64,000 bases of DNA from Aquisphaera giovannonii (GCF_008087625.1 NZ_CP042997.1:3534001-3598000); one strand, 5' to 3'. Shown: positions 18,923-28,481, counted from the stretch's first letter. Notes: a model not told the origin generated them from the letters alone. A program made the numbers and translations.

Positions 18923-20603
18923 GCCTCAGGAGGATCCGCTCGGCGCGGAAGACGATCTCGATGTCCTTCTCGCGGAGGGCATCCTCGAGCACGGGGATGG
19001 CGACGGGGCCCAGGTCGAAGAGCTGCGTCTCGGCCTCCTCGCGGGCCCTGGGGCCGAGGTCGCCGAGCTGCTTGACGAGCAGCCGGGCGCGGTCCTGGAG
19101 CCGCGGGTCGACCCCGTGCGCGATCACCGCCGCGGTCCTCACGAACTTCTTGGGGGTCGGGAAGACGTCGAGCAGGACGATCTCGTCGAGCGCCTCGCGC
19201 GACAGGTGCGCCAGCACGATCAGGCCCTTGGGCTCGAAGATGGTCGGCGCGTACTGGTCGAGGTACGCCTGGACGACCTCGGCTCGCATCCCCTGGGCCG
19301 CCAACCGGCGGGCGTAGGTGTCGCGGGTGACCTGCCGGAAGGAGGGGTCCGAGGGGCTCAGCGGCTGGGAGAGGGTGAGCTTGATCGGCGGCCCTTCGAT
19401 CACGGCCTTCTTGTTCGTCTCGGCGGCCAGGCGGGCGGCTGTCGTGATGAACAGGCTGGCGTCCTCGGTGACCCGATAGCTCAGGCCGATCGTGCCGAGC
19501 ACCTCGGCGAGCGCGTCGCGGGCCGCGATGCGGCCGTTCTTCAGGGTCATCGGCTGGCCCAGGTCGATCTTGTCCTTGGCGAGCGTCGGGTCGTCCACCT
19601 CGTAGCGGACCCGCGCCTGGCCGGCGACGAGCGCCAGGACGTCCCTCCGCGGGACCTTGTCGGCGTTGACCGTGACGGGGCGATTGAGCGCCTGGTCCAC
19701 CCTGGCGCGGGTGTCCGCGTCGGCCTCGGCGGGGATGGGCTTCGGCTCGGCCTTCTTGTCTCCTGGCTTGAGCTCGGCCTCCGCCTTCTCGAGGGCGGCC
19801 TCCGCGGCCTTGGCCTTCGCCTCGGGCTTGTCCCTGTTCTTCTCGCTCTCCTTCTTCTCCTTCTCCTTGGCGGCCTCCTCGTCGGCCACGCTCCTGGGGA
19901 CGCCCGAGGGGAGCTCGTCGAGCCAGCCGAAGCGATAGCGGCCGCCGTCGACGGGCGCGATCACCGCGACATCCAGGAGCTTCGCATTGGTCAGGTTCTG
20001 GAGCGTGTACTCGTCCGGCCCGCCGCGGATCTTGACCGGGATCGGGATTGCGACCTCGGCGTCGTAGGACAGGAACCGCTCGACCCGGGTCTCGTGCTTG
20101 ATGGTGAGGGCCTTGTCCGACCGCCGGAGCTTCTGGAACCAGTGGTCCTCGGGGATGAACCCCGGCGCGGTGCCCGCGGGGGCCGCGGCGAGCAGGTTCG
20201 CCTTGAACCAGCGGAGGCCGTCGCTCCGCTCGGTGGCCTGCGGCCAGTGGGCCAGGACGCTCCCCTTCTTGACTCGCAGGTCGAAGTCGACGTCCTGGGT
20301 CGGCTCGCCGAACGCCTGGACCACGGAGACCGGGGCGACCGGGAATTGCCGGTTCAGCTCCGGCCCCTCGACCTTGGGCCGGACGGTGCCGACCGGGCCG
20401 GGCATCGCGTTGCGGTAGACGCGCGGCTGGTTCAGGGAATTCTGGGCGGGGCTGCCGACCCAGACCGACCACTCGTAGACCTCGACCGGGAGCGGCGGGC
20501 GGTCCTCGGCGCCTCGGACGGTCGGCGCGAGGCAGAGTCCGGCGACGAGGAACATCCCGAGGGTAGGGACGCGAGGCGAGTGCGCGTGCGAGGTTCGTGT
20601 CAT
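18903..20603 (-). CDS. Exported protein with STN-like domain and C-terminal HEAT repeats
   Basis: A 566-residue protein with a signal peptide (MFLVAGLCLAPTVRGA). The N-terminal half is beta-rich without a family I can name. A Lys/Glu-rich charged linker runs from about residue 240 to 300. Then comes a segment resembling the secretin/TonB short N-terminal (STN) domain: VTVNADKVPRRDVLALVAG, then MTLKNGRIAARDALAEVLG and LSYRVTEDASLFITT. The last 80 residues are HEAT-like (VDPRLQDRARLLVKQLGDLG, then LGPVAIPVLEDALREKDIEI). The start overlaps the stop of the NPCBM gene by 4 nt, so the two are co-translated. The role is unknown; a surface or secretion scaffold is possible. Confidence 0.65.
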   Translation of the reverse strand: MTRTSHAHSPRVPTLGMFLVAGLCLAPTVRGAEDRPPLPVEVYEWSVWVGSPAQNSLNQPRVYRNAMPGPVGTVRPKVEGPELNRQFPVAPVSVVQAFGEPTQDVDFDLRVKKGSVLAHWPQATERSDGLRWFKANLLAAAPAGTAPGFIPEDHWFQKLRRSDKALTIKHETRVERFLSYDAEVAIPIPVKIRGGPDEYTLQNLTNAKLLDVAVIAPVDGGRYRFGWLDELPSGVPRSVADEEAAKEKEKKESEKNRDKPEAKAKAAEAALEKAEAELKPGDKKAEPKPIPAEADADTRARVDQALNRPVTVNADKVPRRDVLALVAGQARVRYEVDDPTLAKDKIDLGQPMTLKNGRIAARDALAEVLGTIGLSYRVTEDASLFITTAARLAAETNKKAVIEGPPIKLTLSQPLSPSDPSFRQVTRDTYARRLAAQGMRAEVVQAYLDQYAPTIFEPKGLIVLAHLSREALDEIVLLDVFPTPKKFVRTAAVIAHGVDPRLQDRARLLVKQLGDLGPRAREEAETQLFDLGPVAIPVLEDALREKDIEIVFRAERILLRLNRQVP

Positions 20604-23191
20604 GGTCGGCTCGCGGTTGTCGTGGTGGGCGATCGGTCCGTGGAGGTGGCCGCCACCGAGGCCGCCCCGGGCGCCGGCGCGGCCCCGGGGCGATAGAGCC
20701 GGGCGTCCGCCCAGATCACGCGATCGCCGGTGTCCTCATCGGCGCCGAAGTCCACGACCAGCCGGAGCTGGTCGGCCCCCGCGACGGGCAGGGAGAGGCG
20801 GACCGGCGGGGCGTCGGCGCGGAGGTCCGGGTTGGCGTACAGCTCCTTGCCGTCGGCGAAGACCCGGCAGTCGACCCGGCCCTTCTTGTTGGCCGAGGGG
20901 TCGAATCCGACGGTCGCCTCGAACGTGGTGTAGCGGCGGTCGAGGTCATAGGTGAGGGCCGTCCGCGAGTGCACGGAGAGGCCCTTCTCGACGGCCCGGT
21001 CGTCGAGCTTCAGCGGCGAGCCGTCGAGCGTGACGTCCCGGCGGTACGGGGTCCGGCGGGCGAAGTAGGGGGTCTCCTCGACCTTGCTCGGCTGGAGGTC
21101 CGAGAGGTAGGCCATCTCGCCGCCGCGGAACCGGACGCCGCGGACCTCGGCCGCGGGGAGCTTGACGGCCTGGCCCCAGGGGGTCTCCACCTCCCACTTG
21201 TCGCCCTCGACCTTCACCCAGCGGCCCGAGAGGGTCAGGCCGCCGGAGAGCGTGAACGTGGGCCGCACGTCTGTCGGGGGGGCCGGCGCGGGCTTGGCCG
21301 CGAGGACGAATCCCTCGACCTGCTTGAGCGCCAGCGTCCGGCTCTTGCCCCGGTAGGCGAACGTGAGCTTCTCCCCCTTCGCCGCCTCGACGACGCCGCC
21401 GATCGTCACGACCTCGCCGTCCTTGGCGCGGGCCAGGAGCAGGTCCTCGCCGCCGGGGGCCTTGAGCCGCTTGGCGAACGACTCGGGCGTCTCCTTGTGG
21501 TCGGCCATCCCCATGTACACGCCGAGGACGCGGGCCAGCGGGACGTCGACCTTGTCCCCCCAGGTCGTCGTCAGGGTGAGCGCGTCGGCGCTCAACGCCT
21601 CGAGCTTGCCGAAGAGCTGCTCGTCCTCGGCGAGGTAGACGCGGGCGTCGAGCGCGGGGGTGGGCGCCGCGGGGTCGAACTTGAGCTTGGGGTCGGTCTT
21701 CCCGGTCGCCTGGGCCTGGACCTGGGCGTTCTGGCCGTCGGCGTACATCAGGTTGATCATGAATTGCTTGTTGTTCAGGTCGCCGTCGGGCGGCTCCAGG
21801 AACAGGTCGGCCCAGGTCTCCTTGCCCGCGCGGCGGAGGCTCACGGGCCAGGCCGGGGTGCCGGTCGTGTCGAGCTGCCACATGGCCTGGCCCTTGTCGG
21901 TGGGGCACTGGATCATGATCTGCTGGATCGCCGCGTCGCGGAGGCCGGACATCACCAGGTGGATGTCGCGGATTCCGCTGGGCTTGGGCTCGACCTTGGG
22001 CATCTTGGGGGGCGGCACCGTCCCCGGTGGCGGCGCGGCGAGGTCGTCCCCGGCGGCCTTCTTGTCGTCCTTCCCCGGGGTGCCGCCGGGCCCGGTCGTG
22101 TCCACGTTCGGCTGGCCGACGAACTTGACCGCGAGCATCGAGGACCGCTCGAAGGTGATCGACTCGACCTGGTCCAGCGGGAGCCTCGCCTTGACCCTCG
22201 CCGCAGGGTTCGTCTGCGGGCCGGGGTTCGAGACGAAGACCAGCCTCGGGAGCTCCGCGACGACGCCCCCGGAGGGGAGCCGGGTCGGGGCGGCCCGCAC
22301 GGGAGTGAAGACCTGTCTGGGGAGGTCGGCGGTCCCGGCCGCGGGCGGGTTCGCGGGGGGCGCCGCGGGGGTGTTGTCCATGATGACGAGCTTACCGTGC
22401 TCCAGCGCGGTGGGCTCGCCGTGGAGGACCGTCCCGTGGATGGTGCGGACGGCGGTGCCCAGCCCGGTGATCCGGTCGGCGTGGACGATCAGGTCGCGGA
22501 AGAGGACGTCCACGGGCTCGGCCCCGTTGCGGTTGGCGACGAAGAGCTTCACGCCGCCGATGTCCATCGGGCCGATGTCGACCTTGCCGATCTCGCGCGG
22601 CTCCTTGGCCATCTCGTCGTAGACCTGGAAGCGGAGGCTCTGGCCCTGGCGGCGGAGCTCCAGGCGGATCGACTGGCCCTTCGCCGGGAAGGTGTGCCGG
22701 ATCGGCTTGGCGGGCGTCGGGTCCGGGCCGCCGAAGGGGTTGAAGACCCGCCGGCGGCCCATCATCGGCGAGCCCATCATCGCCCCGCCCGCGGCGGACT
22801 TCTCGATGGGCCGGTAGATGTCCCTGCCGTCGGGCTCGAGCTCGCGCAGGAGCGTCGCCTCGGGCTGGTCGATGACCTGGGTGGCGACCGCGATGCCGAT
22901 CGCGGCGCCGTCCTCGCGGGCGGGCTTCGGGAGCTTGCGGATGTCCAGGGTCGCGGTGATCGTGCAGTCGCCGCCGATCCGGAGCTGCTGGGGCGTCTTC
23001 CAGCCCGCCTCGGCCTCGCCCGGCTTGAGGGTCACCCGCAGGCCGTCGGCCTCGCGGGCGAGCGCCTTCTTGTCGCCGAAGCCCTCGGCGTCGAGCGCGG
23101 CCTGGTCGAACGCCTTCTCGGCCAGCGGCCGGTGATAGTCGCCCGCGCCGGCCGCCCAGAGGCCGATCCACACGACAAGTCCGCCCAGCAT
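20600..23191 (-). CDS. Exported protein with C-terminal NPCBM domain
   Basis: An 863-residue protein with a short N-terminal signal. The N-terminal region resembles a concanavalin-like/DUF1080-type sandwich (CTITATLDIRKLPKP, then FRDLIVHAD), followed by Pro-rich linkers. Several SH3-like strands follow, carrying repeated LTLTTTWGDKVDVPLARVLG-type segments. The C-terminal about 150 residues match the NPCBM/NEW2 carbohydrate-binding module: LSDLQPSKVEETPYF, GLSVHSRTALTYDLDRRYTTFEATVGFDP, then VDCRVFADGKELY and LRLVVDFGADEDTGDRVIWADARL. No catalytic domain was found. It probably binds glycans at the cell surface. The start has GGGGGA upstream. It overlaps the STN/HEAT gene (ATGA) and follows a 530-nt gap that holds repeats. 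Confidence 0.7.
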   Translation of the reverse strand: MLGGLVVWIGLWAAGAGDYHRPLAEKAFDQAALDAEGFGDKKALAREADGLRVTLKPGEAEAGWKTPQQLRIGGDCTITATLDIRKLPKPAREDGAAIGIAVATQVIDQPEATLLRELEPDGRDIYRPIEKSAAGGAMMGSPMMGRRRVFNPFGGPDPTPAKPIRHTFPAKGQSIRLELRRQGQSLRFQVYDEMAKEPREIGKVDIGPMDIGGVKLFVANRNGAEPVDVLFRDLIVHADRITGLGTAVRTIHGTVLHGEPTALEHGKLVIMDNTPAAPPANPPAAGTADLPRQVFTPVRAAPTRLPSGGVVAELPRLVFVSNPGPQTNPAARVKARLPLDQVESITFERSSMLAVKFVGQPNVDTTGPGGTPGKDDKKAAGDDLAAPPPGTVPPPKMPKVEPKPSGIRDIHLVMSGLRDAAIQQIMIQCPTDKGQAMWQLDTTGTPAWPVSLRRAGKETWADLFLEPPDGDLNNKQFMINLMYADGQNAQVQAQATGKTDPKLKFDPAAPTPALDARVYLAEDEQLFGKLEALSADALTLTTTWGDKVDVPLARVLGVYMGMADHKETPESFAKRLKAPGGEDLLLARAKDGEVVTIGGVVEAAKGEKLTFAYRGKSRTLALKQVEGFVLAAKPAPAPPTDVRPTFTLSGGLTLSGRWVKVEGDKWEVETPWGQAVKLPAAEVRGVRFRGGEMAYLSDLQPSKVEETPYFARRTPYRRDVTLDGSPLKLDDRAVEKGLSVHSRTALTYDLDRRYTTFEATVGFDPSANKKGRVDCRVFADGKELYANPDLRADAPPVRLSLPVAGADQLRLVVDFGADEDTGDRVIWADARLYRPGAAPAPGAASVAATSTDRSPTTTTASRP

Positions 23192-23371
23192 CGCCGATCC
23201 CCCGGTGTGTCGCGTGATCCCTGTATGTGGCTGAGTGACAGTGTCACGAGTCCTGCGCCGCGGGTCCCGGACTCGCTTCGGGGCCTCGTCGGCGATCGGC
23301 GACAGCCGGACCCGCCTCGCCTCTTACCAAGACTTCTCGTTACCCACGACGCGAGCCGATTGGTTTTTTCT

Positions 23372-23541
23372 GTCCCCTCCCCCCTGGTGGGGGAGGGTTA
23401 GGGAGAGGGGGCGACCGCCTCCGACATAGGGAGAAGACTCAGGATGGTTCGTCAGGGCCCGCTCGTGTTCCTTCCCTCGTGCGCTCACCGAAGAGCCGCG
23501 TACCCCCTCTCCCTAACCCTCCCCCACCGGGGGGGAGGGGA
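23372..23541. repeat. Inverted-repeat element with 40-bp arms
   Basis: The arm 23372-23411 and the reverse complement of 23502-23541 are identical over 39 of 40 positions, separated by 90 nt. Each arm also folds on itself around a CC(C/T)CC..GGTGGGGGAGG core and carries the GGGTTAGGGAGAGGGGG tail. The 90-nt spacer is not obviously coding. Size and structure fit a non-autonomous MITE- or REP-like element rather than a gene. It sits in the 530-nt gene-free stretch 23192-23721, between the Bat-type cluster and the NPCBM gene. Confidence 0.72.
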
Positions 23542-23633
23542 CCGCAATGGTGCCTCGGCTCGAGCCGTGGGTAAGGAGCGGCTTACCAGGGGGGGCTTCG
23601 ATCGCCTCGGCCGGCCCGATCCACCCCCTCTAA

Positions 23634-23654
23634 CTCCCCCTTTGTAAGGGGGAG
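23634..23654. repeat. Short hairpin repeat unit
   Basis: CTCCCCCTT and AAGGGGGAG form a perfect 9-bp stem around a TGT loop, preceded by CCACCCCCTCTAA. The composition is close to the arms of the 23372-23541 element but distinct from them. It could be a second interspersed-repeat type or the terminator of the minus-strand cluster that ends at 23722. Confidence 0.5.
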
Positions 23655-23721
23655 AACCGGACTGGCCTCCCCGGCCTTGTCACGATGTTCGAGGGGCCGA
23701 CAGTGAGGGCCGATTGCCACC

Positions 23722-24246
23722 TCAGGGCTTCGCGGCCTCGCCCGCGGCCTTGGACTTTGCCCCTTCGCCGGCGGTCTTGGCGGACTTCTCCTCGGCCAGG
23801 CGGCGGTAGTAGCGTTCCAGGACGGTGCGGTACTCGGGCGGGAAGCCCTCGCTCATGGACTGGAGGATGCGGTCGCGCTCGCGGTCGGAGAGCTTGCCCC
23901 ATCCCTTGCCGCCGTCGTTCGGGTCCGCGAGGTCGCCGATGCCGCCGGTGCCACGGCTGATCGTCGAGTCCCTCATCCCCATCATCGGCCGGTTCCGCTT
24001 GAGGCCGTTCTTGCACGCCTGGCACTGCTTCTCGAGCTGGGCGATCAGCTCGTCGAGGTCGCGGACGATGGCCTTCTGCTCGCCCTGGACGGGGTCGCCG
24101 GTCTGCTTCTTGCCCAGCGAGTCGACCACGCCCCCCATCTTGGAGGCGATGTCGTCCGGCTTGACATCCTCGGCGGTCGCGAGGGACGCGCCCAGGAGGC
24201 CCGTCAGGAGGGCCGCGGTCCCGAAGATACGACGGTCTCGGCTCAT
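23722..24246 (-). CDS. Small exported protein at the end of the Bat-type cluster, unknown function
   Basis: A 174-residue protein with a signal peptide (MSRDRRIFGTAALLTGLLGASLATA). The mature part is helical and charged, with DLDELIAQLEKQCQACKNGLKRNRP containing a CxxC pair, and FPPEYRTVLERYYRRLAEEK near the C-terminus. It ends in an Ala/Lys-rich tail. The start was placed at the ATG at 24246, which has AGGG upstream. It is 54 nt downstream of the coiled-coil gene and is likely the last gene of that operon. No catalytic motif is visible; it may be an accessory subunit of the membrane complex encoded upstream. Confidence 0.66.
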   Translation of the reverse strand: MSRDRRIFGTAALLTGLLGASLATAEDVKPDDIASKMGGVVDSLGKKQTGDPVQGEQKAIVRDLDELIAQLEKQCQACKNGLKRNRPMMGMRDSTISRGTGGIGDLADPNDGGKGWGKLSDRERDRILQSMSEGFPPEYRTVLERYYRRLAEEKSAKTAGEGAKSKAAGEAAKP

Positions 24247-24300
24247 GGTTCCCTCATGGTCTGGAGGATTGAAAGAGCGTACCCTCAATGCGGTCGGACG

Positions 24301-26235
24301 TCATTGCTGTTCGATGCGTTCCGCGATCCTGGCCAGGTTCTCGCGGAGGTCTTCCTGGGTCGCCTCCAACGCCTCGATTTCGCGACGCAGCGACGGCGTG
24401 AGCGTGGCGGAGGGGGCGGGAGCAGCCGGTGCGGGGTTTGAGCGCGTCTTGTCGACGCCCACGGTGTCATCATTCAGACGGGCCTGGAGGAGGCGGATCG
24501 TCTTCAGCTCGGCGATCATCCGGTTCAGCTCGCGCTCGCGCTCCGAGAGGTCCGAGGGGAGCGGCGAGTTGGAAGGGGGCGGGGTCGTGGGGGGGAGCCG
24601 GCGGACGGCCTGGAGCAGGCCGAGCAGGTCCTCCTCGATCCGCTTCTCCAGGGCGACGGTCCGGGGCGAGGCGTCGGTCTCCTTGAGCCGGCCCTCGACA
24701 TCGCGCATCCCCCGCCCGAAGACCTTCAGGGCCGTGGGCAGCGCGATGCCGAACTCGGTCTCCTCGACCAGGGCCAGGAGCTGCTCGGTGCGGCCGGCCA
24801 GCTCGGCCTCCTTCTGGGAGAGCCCGGCCATGGCAATCGCCGCGGGGCGGGACTTCTTGGCGAGCTTCGGGGCCTGGGCCTCGGTGTTCTCGCGGATGTA
24901 GGCCTGGGCCTCGTGCATCTCGGTCAGCTCGGCGATGAGCCGGGTGTGCAGCTCGGTCCGGAGCTGGACGAGCAGCTTCTCGGCGGCCTTGGCGAGGTCC
25001 TCGCCGGACTTCGTGAGGATGTCGAGCGCCTCGGACTGCTCGGACGCGGCGGGGTCGGCGGCGGTCCGCGCCAGGTTCTTCTCGGCGTCCTGCATCGAGC
25101 CGCCGGCCCGGATCAGGTCCTTCTGGAGGGCCATCCCGGCATCCCCCAGGCGGGCCGACGCGGCGGCGAGGGCCTCGGCGGCCTTGCGGGTCGTCTGCTG
25201 GCCGGCCTCGTGCTTGCCGAACTCGCCCTTGGCGAGGTCGCGTGCCGAGGCGGCGGAGCGAGCATCCAGCGCCTTGAGCTCGTCGCGGAGGATGGCCTCG
25301 GCCTTCTCCTCGGGGGCGACGGCCCCGGCCAGGTCCTTGCCGTCCCGGCCCAGCTCCTCCGCGGCCTCCTTGAGCGGGACCTCGGCCTTCCGCAGTTGCG
25401 ACGGCTGGTAGTCGGAGAAGACCGGATCCCCGGCGAGCGCCGTCGCGGCCTTGGCGATCGCCGCCTCGCGGTCGCGGAGGGCCGCCCGCGCGGCCTTCGG
25501 GTCCCCGTCCTTCTTGGCGGCGAGCTCCCGGGTGTCGTCCAGGAGCTTCTTCTGGTCGCGGGCCAGCGACTCGAGGTCGGGGCGGCGGGCGGCCAGCTTC
25601 TCCCCGGTCCGCCGCTGATCGATGGCGAACCGGGACCAGCCCAGCTCGCGCCGCTCGTCCTTGACGATCCGCTCAAGCTGGCCGAGGGTCTCGCGCATCT
25701 GCCGGAGTCGAGCGAGCTTGAGCTGGAAGTCGAGGTCCTCGGCGAGCAGGACGTTGCGGAGGTGCTCGAGCTTGGCCAGGAGCTCCTTGATCTCCGTCTC
25801 CGCCTTGGAGAGCTGGGCGCCCTTGAGCATCTTGTGCGCGTCGCGCATCTGCTCGAGGATCAGCTCCTCGCGGGAGAACTTCAGGGCCAGCCGGAGCCTC
25901 GAGGCGTTCTCGGGCTCGAGCCCGCGGAGGGCCTCGGAGAGGCGGAACATCCGCTCCTCCAGCTCGGTCATCTGGGCCGCGGCGTTCTCCTGGGTGAAGC
26001 CGATGGCGTCCCCGGCGGGGACGGCCGGCTTGTCCGGCTTCTTGGCCGCGTCCTTGTCCTTCTCGCCGTCCTTGCCCTCGGCCTCCTTGGTGGCCGGCTT
26101 GTCGTCGTCGAAGAGGCCCTTGGTGGGATCCTGCGCGCGGGCCCACGGCCCGGGGAGGGCGAGGCACAGTGTCGCGAGCAGCCCGGCGAGGCCGGCCGCC
26201 CGGGGTCGGGCATGCGGTCTAGGGCTTGTCCTCAT
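24301..26235 (-). CDS. Exported long coiled-coil protein of the Bat-type cluster
   Basis: A 644-residue protein. The ATG at 26235 is preceded by a perfect AAGGAGGT five bases away, inside the 3' end of the upstream DUF4175-like gene (17-nt overlap). A Tat-like or Sec signal (RPRAAGLAGLLATLCLALPGPWARA) leads into a highly charged region, and then almost continuous predicted helix with coiled-coil periodicity (for example MTELEERMFRLSEALRGLE, then LRHERRELGWS-like and AKLEHLRNVLLAED blocks). No enzymatic motif was seen. Length and position suggest a periplasmic structural partner of the DUF4175-like membrane protein. Confidence 0.68.
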   Translation of the reverse strand: MRTSPRPHARPRAAGLAGLLATLCLALPGPWARAQDPTKGLFDDDKPATKEAEGKDGEKDKDAAKKPDKPAVPAGDAIGFTQENAAAQMTELEERMFRLSEALRGLEPENASRLRLALKFSREELILEQMRDAHKMLKGAQLSKAETEIKELLAKLEHLRNVLLAEDLDFQLKLARLRQMRETLGQLERIVKDERRELGWSRFAIDQRRTGEKLAARRPDLESLARDQKKLLDDTRELAAKKDGDPKAARAALRDREAAIAKAATALAGDPVFSDYQPSQLRKAEVPLKEAAEELGRDGKDLAGAVAPEEKAEAILRDELKALDARSAASARDLAKGEFGKHEAGQQTTRKAAEALAAASARLGDAGMALQKDLIRAGGSMQDAEKNLARTAADPAASEQSEALDILTKSGEDLAKAAEKLLVQLRTELHTRLIAELTEMHEAQAYIRENTEAQAPKLAKKSRPAAIAMAGLSQKEAELAGRTEQLLALVEETEFGIALPTALKVFGRGMRDVEGRLKETDASPRTVALEKRIEEDLLGLLQAVRRLPPTTPPPSNSPLPSDLSERERELNRMIAELKTIRLLQARLNDDTVGVDKTRSNPAPAAPAPSATLTPSLRREIEALEATQEDLRENLARIAERIEQQ

Positions 26236-28447
26236 CGAACACCTCCTTCGTGCGGGTTTCCCGGGCATCCTCGGTATCTTTGAGCACCTTCTGCTGGATC
26301 TTGATGACCTCGGCGACCTGGTTGACCACGTCGACGAAGCTCTCCCACTGGGACATCTGCTCGAGGATCGTCTTCATCTTCGCCACGACCTCGCCGTGGA
26401 GGCGGCGGGCCTTCTCGACGTCGGGCTGGGCCCGCGTCCCGCCGCCGAGCGCCTGGAGGACGTTGCGGAGCTCCGCCACCTGGCCGGCGTTGAGCTCGCG
26501 GATCGGGTCGATGATGCCGTCCTGGAGCAGGCGGTGGGACTTGGGGGAGCCCACCTCGTTGAGCTTCATCTCCTGGAGCGTGTCGGCGATCCGGCCGGCG
26601 ACCTGGTCGAGCTGCCGGCTCGAGGTGTGCAGGGCCCGGAGGACGTTCATGTAATCCTCCGGCGACGTGGTGCTCGCCAGGACCGGCGCCTGCTTCTCCG
26701 CGGCCTCGACGGTCGCGAGGAACTTCGCCCGCTCGGCCCGCTGGCGGATGAGGATCTCGTAGAAGAGCTCGTCGGCCGAGACCACCTGGAGGTGGACGAC
26801 GCCCGACCGGCCGACCTGGGCCCCCCGGGCGCAGCGGTCCTCGGCCTCGGCCTGGATCCGGAGAATCGTGCCGACCGGCGGCGGGCTGGGCTGGAGGTCG
26901 AGGTCGTGCCGCGCCTGGTGGTCGAGGACGGCCTTGCCGCCGGCGGGCAGGGGCAGGGGGACGGTCTGCTTGGAGACGGCAGGCTCGGCCTTGCCCTCGG
27001 CGTGGCTCGTCCGCTCCACCTGGAGGCGGGTCGCCGCGAGCCCCAGGTCGTCGGTGGCCGCCATGGCCAGCGGGATGGTGGCGACGGGCGTGACGTGGGC
27101 GCCGACCCCCTGGGCGCGGAGCGTCACGCGCGGCTCGCGGTCCTTGAGCAGGCCGAGCGAGAGGAACGTCGGCCGGGAGGCGAGCCCGGTCCCGCTCGCG
27201 GTGAGCTGGATCTCCAGCGTCGTCGCCTCGCGGAGCGTCCAGCGGGCCGCGAAGGACTTGGGGTCCACGCGCTCGAGCGCGGGGGGCTCGCCCGGATGCA
27301 CGTCCAGGCGGGTGCGGTCGATCGGCTCGGAGCCGACCAGGGTCATCTCGACCTCGGTATCGGGCAGGAAGAGGAGCGACTGCGCGGTGTCCTCGACCGC
27401 GCGGAACTCCCCCTTCGCGGCGCCCGGGTCGCGGACGCGGAGCCGGGTGGCCTGCAGGGTCGGCCGGTCGGCCCGCTCGATCCGGATCGGCCCCAGCCAG
27501 TCGTCGCCGCCGGTGAGCTCGAAGGTCGACGAGGCGGAGGAGGGGGGGAGCTCGTGCCGGAAGACACCGGGCGCGACGGCGGTCATCAGCACATCGCGGA
27601 CGGCCCCCTCGGGGGTCCGCTCGCGGAGCCGGACCGACGGCGGGGCCACGGGGGCCTCGGGCCTGCTCCGGATCGAGAACGGCTCGCCGCGGCCGGGGAG
27701 GTCCCAGCGGTCGTCCCGCGGCCGGAGGTCGGGCAGGTCGGCCCGGACCTCCACCGTGAACGGCTCGTCGCGGGGGGCCAGCAGGGACTTGCCGTCGCCC
27801 ACCCCGGTCACGGACAGATACGTCCCCTGCGGCCAGCGTTCGTCCGCCCCCCGGAGCCATCGCGCCAGGCTGAGCCGCGCCGCGGACGGGGCGACCAGGG
27901 CGAAGGCGACGGGGATCGCCAGGGCGCCGAGGAACAGGAGCCCTCGCCCCGCCGTCCTGGCCCAGTTCCACCGCGTCTCGCGGTCGGCGGCGGCCAGGGC
28001 CTCCAGCGCACGCCGGACGGCCAGGCGGACCATGGCGGGGGACTCGGCCGCCTTCTCCTGGCGGAGCAGGCCGGGGAGTTGGAGCACGTCGGCGACCTGC
28101 TGGCCGACCCCCGGGCGGACGCGGTCGAGCGTCATCGCCAGCGAGAGGTCGTCGAGCGTCGCGGCGCGGAACCGGGGGACCAGGCGGATCGCCAGGGCGA
28201 CGGCCAGGCCGGCCAGGGTGACGCCCAGCAGGACCTGCCGGGACGAGAGCCCGAGCCGCAGCCCGTAATCGAGGGCCACGAGGGCGGCGGCCAGGGCGAC
28301 CGTCGCGGCCGCGGCGTCGAGGGCGAACTCGAGGGCCATCTCGAGCCCCAGCGCCCGCCGCTTCCGCGAGAGCCAGGCGCGCAGCCGCGCCTGCTCCTCG
28401 CGGAGCGAGTCGGGTTGGACGGTGAGGGTCTCGGGCTCGGTGGTCAC
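26219..28447 (-). CDS. DUF4175-like membrane protein
   Basis: A 742-residue protein with two adjacent membrane segments near residues 42-92 and a third near 167-190. These are followed by a large periplasmic part with Ig-like strand patterns (VSVRADLPDL.P, then SSTFELTGGDDWLGPIRI) and a helical C-terminus (LDQVAGRIADTLQEMKLNEVG and WESFVDVVNQVAEVIKIQQKVL). This arrangement matches planctomycete and proteobacterial DUF4175-type proteins found beside MoxR, DUF58 and BatA genes. The exact activity is unknown. It lies 34 nt downstream of the VWA/GATase gene. Confidence 0.66.
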   Translation of the reverse strand: MTTEPETLTVQPDSLREEQARLRAWLSRKRRALGLEMALEFALDAAAATVALAAALVALDYGLRLGLSSRQVLLGVTLAGLAVALAIRLVPRFRAATLDDLSLAMTLDRVRPGVGQQVADVLQLPGLLRQEKAAESPAMVRLAVRRALEALAAADRETRWNWARTAGRGLLFLGALAIPVAFALVAPSAARLSLARWLRGADERWPQGTYLSVTGVGDGKSLLAPRDEPFTVEVRADLPDLRPRDDRWDLPGRGEPFSIRSRPEAPVAPPSVRLRERTPEGAVRDVLMTAVAPGVFRHELPPSSASSTFELTGGDDWLGPIRIERADRPTLQATRLRVRDPGAAKGEFRAVEDTAQSLLFLPDTEVEMTLVGSEPIDRTRLDVHPGEPPALERVDPKSFAARWTLREATTLEIQLTASGTGLASRPTFLSLGLLKDREPRVTLRAQGVGAHVTPVATIPLAMAATDDLGLAATRLQVERTSHAEGKAEPAVSKQTVPLPLPAGGKAVLDHQARHDLDLQPSPPPVGTILRIQAEAEDRCARGAQVGRSGVVHLQVVSADELFYEILIRQRAERAKFLATVEAAEKQAPVLASTTSPEDYMNVLRALHTSSRQLDQVAGRIADTLQEMKLNEVGSPKSHRLLQDGIIDPIRELNAGQVAELRNVLQALGGGTRAQPDVEKARRLHGEVVAKMKTILEQMSQWESFVDVVNQVAEVIKIQQKVLKDTEDARETRTKEVFDEDKP

Positions 28448-28481
28448 GTTCGGCCTCTCGAGGGCTGGACGATCGGACGAC

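Noticed and set aside
23372-23654. CRISPR-like repeat cluster
   Set aside because: The repeats are inverted and only a few, spacers are not of uniform length and no cas gene is near.
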